18,009 nt of DNA from DATBFX01 sp034667245 (GTDB lineage: Bacteria; Chloroflexota; Chloroflexia; Thermomicrobiales; UBA6265). Positions 15,130-18,009 of the stretch are shown piece by piece; within the stretch, counting starts at the first letter, position 1, and the number at the start of each line of letters is the position of its first letter. The notes under the pieces were generated by a model, which saw nothing but the letters and a program-made list of their open reading frames with translations, had not been told where the DNA came from and did not search any database. The stretch covers positions 1 to 18,009 of the forward strand of contig JAXDKI010000270.1 in NCBI GenBank assembly GCA_034667245.1. Direction: 5' to 3'. A program made the translations under genes and the position numbers.

Positions 15130-18009
15130 GGATCGAAGGGTGGCATGCCGAGGGCTTTGGCGTCTTCCGAGATTTCGCGGTTCAATCGGTTTCACCAGGG
15201 TTGAACGTCTTTCTCGGTCCCAACGAGGCGGGAAAGAGCACGCTGCTTACCTTTATTCGGGCCATGCTCTTCGGCACAAGAGGAGCGGAACGGCGTCATG
15301 AGCCGTTGCGCGGTGGTCGTTATGGAGGACGACTCCTCATCAGCGACGGCGCCGGGGAAAGCTACACCGTCGAGCGCGTGTTCGGTCGTCGCGCCGTGCC
15401 CCGGATCATCCGTGGCGACGGGTCCGAGACGCCGGAGGCAATGCTCTCCCAGTTGCTGGGCGGCTGTGACAAGTCCTTGTTCGAGGCCGTGTTCGCCTTT
15501 GATCTTTCTCAGCTGCAGTCGCTCAAGGCGCTCAACGAAGAGGGCGTACGGGACCGGATTTTCTCGACCGGCATCGTTGGTGCCGGAGTCGACGCGCGTG
15601 GGGCAATCCAGAGCCTGGAGAAGCGCCAGGCCGAACTCCTACGACCGCGTGCGGATCAGGCGCGCATCAACCACCTATTCAAAGAGATCCGCGACGTCCA
15701 ACAGCGCATCCAAAAAGCTCGCGAGATGGCCGAAGGGTACGAGGCTGTTCGCGCGCTCGAGGCGCAGAGTGCCGAGGCGGTTGCGACATTGCGCCGGTCG
15801 ATCGAATCGACGCGTGCCGAGCAAGCGAACGCCAACCGACTTCTCCTCCTCTGGCCGAGTTGGCATGAGCGGCGTGAGGCGATCGCCGCGCTCACCGAAC
15901 TCGACGCGTCCGCTCGTTCCGGGATGAAAGAAGCCCTCTTCGCCGACGTCGATGCGCTCTACGCCGACTTGGCGCTGCACCGGGAACGTCTCAACCGGCT
16001 CCCGGAGCTCCAGAGCCGCTGCCGATCCGCCGTCGAGGCGCTCGACGAGAAACTCCGTGACCTCGGTCCGCACTGGGACCGAGCCAGACTGACGGCGTTC
16101 GATCGATCCATTCCCACCAGCGATGACGTGCGGCTACACGAGGATCGTCTGACGACGACGACCACGACACTCGAACGGTCGGAAGCCGTGCTGAGGCAAG
16201 CCGAAGATCAGCTGGCAGATGCGGAACGGGAACGGCAAGAGCGCCAGGACGAACTCGAGAAGCTTCCCGTCCCGCCGACGATGGCCCGCATCGACGAAAT
16301 GGGTCGGGCCGTCAGCCGTTTGCGGTCTGGGATCGCGGACCTGATGGCGGCACAGGTTCGGCGTGACGGCACTGCCGGTGCACTGGAGCAGGCCAACTGG
16401 CAAACACGAGAGGCGTCGAGTCAGCTCTCGTGGTGTCCGCCGGCGTGGCTCGCGCCCGCTCTGATCGCGCTGGCCGTCGCAGCCGGAGGCCTGGCGTATT
16501 GGCTCAGTACAGCCAGCGGTCCCACCGGCGTGGCCGTCTGCGCCGTGATCGCTGCAGCCCTTATCGCGACCGCGCTCGTCGTCCGGGGCCGCCGAGCCCG
16601 CGTTCGTGCGGCACGTACACGCGAAAACGAGCGCCTGTCTGCGATCTTGGCAGAGGCCGAGGCGGCGCTGGAACGAGACCGCACAGCCGTCCGGCAGCTC
16701 GAGGCGCAGATCGCCGTCGATGCCGCAACGCTTGGGCTTCCCGCGTTACCTACCAGCGCAGACATCGAGGCGATAACGGCGTCGATCGGGCGCGAATTGG
16801 CTTCGCGCCAAGCCTACGAGGCCAGAGAACGCGATCTCGCCCTCTCGACGAAACACCTCCAGGTTAAACAGGCGCAGACCGAGGCGGCGCGCGTCGCATC
16901 TGAAGCGACACGGGCGAACCGTGACGACGCTCGCGCAGCATGGGACACCTGGAAACAGCAGGCTGGCGTTCCCGCCAATCTCGCCTCTCCCCGTAGCGTG
17001 CTCGACTTCTTCAACGCGATCGGCGCCGGGCGAGAACTGCTACGAAACGCGATTGCGGCCGAGCGCGAGAATGCCCAGATCGTCGAAGCGATCGTGGCCT
17101 ATGAGGCCCGTGTCGCCGCGGTTCTCGGCGCCGTTGGCTGGAGCACAGCCGTAGATCGGCGAGCGATCCCGACGGCCGTTGAGTCGCTGTTCAACCACGC
17201 GACGCAGAGCCGCCAGGTGAGGAGACGGCGCGATGAACTGAAACGGGTCATCGACCAGGCCGAAGCACGGATTGCGGAGCAGATCGGCACGGGCGAGCAT
17301 GCCGCCCGGGTCATCGAAGAACTCTCCACCGGCGACATCGCGACCTGGCGTGCCACGTCCGAGGAACGTACGGCCCAGCTCGTCACCATGGAAGAGCAGC
17401 ACACCGAAGCGCTTCGTGCGCACAGGGACACCGAGAAGTCACGGCAGAGTATCGAGACTTCCGCCGATATTGCCAGGCTCGCGGTGGATGAGGCAGCGCT
17501 CCGCGAGGAATTGATCGTGGCGGTTCGGGACTGGCAGGTCCTCGTCTTGGCCCAAACGCTTATCGAGGAGACGCTGGCCCACTACCAGCGGGAACGGCAA
17601 CCGGAGGTCTTGGCTCACGCGTCGGGCCTCTTCGGGTCTGCCACCGTCGGACGGTACGTCCAGATCGTGCAACAAGAGAACGACCTCCAGATCGTCGACC
17701 AGGAGGGCGGGCGGCGAGGGGTGGAAGCGCTGAGCCGCGGCACCGCTGAGCAGCTGTACCTCTGTATTCGCCTCGGCTTGGCCGCCGAGTTCGCCCGCCG
17801 CACCACATCGCTGCCTCTGGTGATGGACGACATCCTCGTCAACTTTGACCCGGAACGCGCGCGCGCGATCGCGGGGCAACTGATCGAGTTTGCGCGGGAG
17901 CACCAGATTCTCCTCTTTACGTGCCACCCGGCCACGGTTGAGCTACTCCGTGATCTGAGCGGGGATTGCAACTGCTACACGATGCGCCGCTTCGGCGAAG
18001 GAGGCGAAT
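15126..18009 (+). CDS. YhaN/SbcC-like ATPase with central membrane hairpin, runs off the edge
   Basis: The frame is open for 961 codons from GTG 15126 to the window end. The protein is SMC/Rad50-like: Walker A GPNEAGKST at 31-39, long charged coiled-coil regions, and a C-terminal ABC-type ATPase half. That half has signature LSRGTAEQLYL from 869, Walker B LPLVMDDILVNFD from 896 (D901, D902) and switch histidine H934 in FTCHPAT. Two hydrophobic segments around 441-495 (WLAPALIALAVAAGGLAYWL and VAVCAVIAAALIATALVV) interrupt the coiled coil, as in YhaN homologues. This suggests membrane tethering in place of the Rad50 zinc hook. The start overlaps the nuclease stop (GTGA). The protein should power DNA-end handling by its partner. 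The family's usual length suggests the gene ends very near the edge. Confidence 0.88.
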   Translation, partial: MRIEGWHAEGFGVFRDFAVQSVSPGLNVFLGPNEAGKSTLLTFIRAMLFGTRGAERRHEPLRGGRYGGRLLISDGAGESYTVERVFGRRAVPRIIRGDGSETPEAMLSQLLGGCDKSLFEAVFAFDLSQLQSLKALNEEGVRDRIFSTGIVGAGVDARGAIQSLEKRQAELLRPRADQARINHLFKEIRDVQQRIQKAREMAEGYEAVRALEAQSAEAVATLRRSIESTRAEQANANRLLLLWPSWHERREAIAALTELDASARSGMKEALFADVDALYADLALHRERLNRLPELQSRCRSAVEALDEKLRDLGPHWDRARLTAFDRSIPTSDDVRLHEDRLTTTTTTLERSEAVLRQAEDQLADAERERQERQDELEKLPVPPTMARIDEMGRAVSRLRSGIADLMAAQVRRDGTAGALEQANWQTREASSQLSWCPPAWLAPALIALAVAAGGLAYWLSTASGPTGVAVCAVIAAALIATALVVRGRRARVRAARTRENERLSAILAEAEAALERDRTAVRQLEAQIAVDAATLGLPALPTSADIEAITASIGRELASRQAYEARERDLALSTKHLQVKQAQTEAARVASEATRANRDDARAAWDTWKQQAGVPANLASPRSVLDFFNAIGAGRELLRNAIAAERENAQIVEAIVAYEARVAAVLGAVGWSTAVDRRAIPTAVESLFNHATQSRQVRRRRDELKRVIDQAEARIAEQIGTGEHAARVIEELSTGDIATWRATSEERTAQLVTMEEQHTEALRAHRDTEKSRQSIETSADIARLAVDEAALREELIVAVRDWQVLVLAQTLIEETLAHYQRERQPEVLAHASGLFGSATVGRYVQIVQQENDLQIVDQEGGRRGVEALSRGTAEQLYLCIRLGLAAEFARRTTSLPLVMDDILVNFDPERARAIAGQLIEFAREHQILLFTCHPATVELLRDLSGDCNCYTMRRFGEGGE

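Noticed and set aside
15298..15927. A 209-codon plus-strand frame inside the YhaN-like gene
   Set aside because: It is out of frame with the continuous ATPase frame and serine/arginine-rich without motifs.

Overview
The window is about 18 kb of GC-rich bacterial DNA with no rRNA, tRNA or other taxonomic marker. The gene types suggest a Chloroflexota bacterium of the Thermomicrobia kind. They include a Tat-exported SH3 protein, a large HTH/NB-ARC/TPR regulator, an ISL3-type transposase, Gfo/Idh/MocA sugar enzymes and a YhaO/YhaN-like repair pair. This placement is an inference from gene style and composition, not from a marker. The region reads as accessory or housekeeping-mixed DNA: mostly single genes with generous spacers, rather than one large operon.

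Layout. Bases 1-233 are the 3' end of an unidentified gene. A Tat-exported protein with a C-terminal SH3-like domain (371-1201, minus) follows, with a hairpin terminator between the two. About 1.2 kb without a convincing gene leads to a small ABM-like protein (2408-2695) that ends at a textbook terminator. Next is an 828-residue HTH-NB-ARC-TPR regulator (2882-5368). An apparently intact ISL3-family insertion sequence (about 5588-7494) carries its transposase on the minus strand between 55-bp imperfect inverted repeats. Two sugar-metabolism genes follow on the plus strand: a Gfo/Idh/MocA oxidoreductase (7715-8971) and a TIM-barrel sugar isomerase/epimerase (9129-9989). The gap between them holds a 32-bp inverted repeat.

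The second half begins with a trypsin-like serine protease (10312-11409). It faces a 74-residue protein (11480-11704, minus) that is a free-standing copy of the protease's N-terminal domain. The two share a hairpin in the gap between their stop codons. Next are a small endonuclease V/pyrimidine-dimer-glycosylase-like gene (12266-12595, minus), a probable decayed fragment, a DUF378 membrane protein (13066-13293) and a 570-bp spacer with strong hairpins. The window ends with a translationally coupled pair: a YhaO/SbcD-like nuclease (13864-15129) and a YhaN/SbcC-like ATPase (15126 to the window edge).

Three sets of genes probably work together. The oxidoreductase and isomerase are likely one carbohydrate pathway. 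The nuclease and ATPase are likely one DNA-end-processing complex. The protease and its stand-alone domain partner may interact; that last idea is the most novel and is a hypothesis. I found no complete, clearly new multi-gene system.
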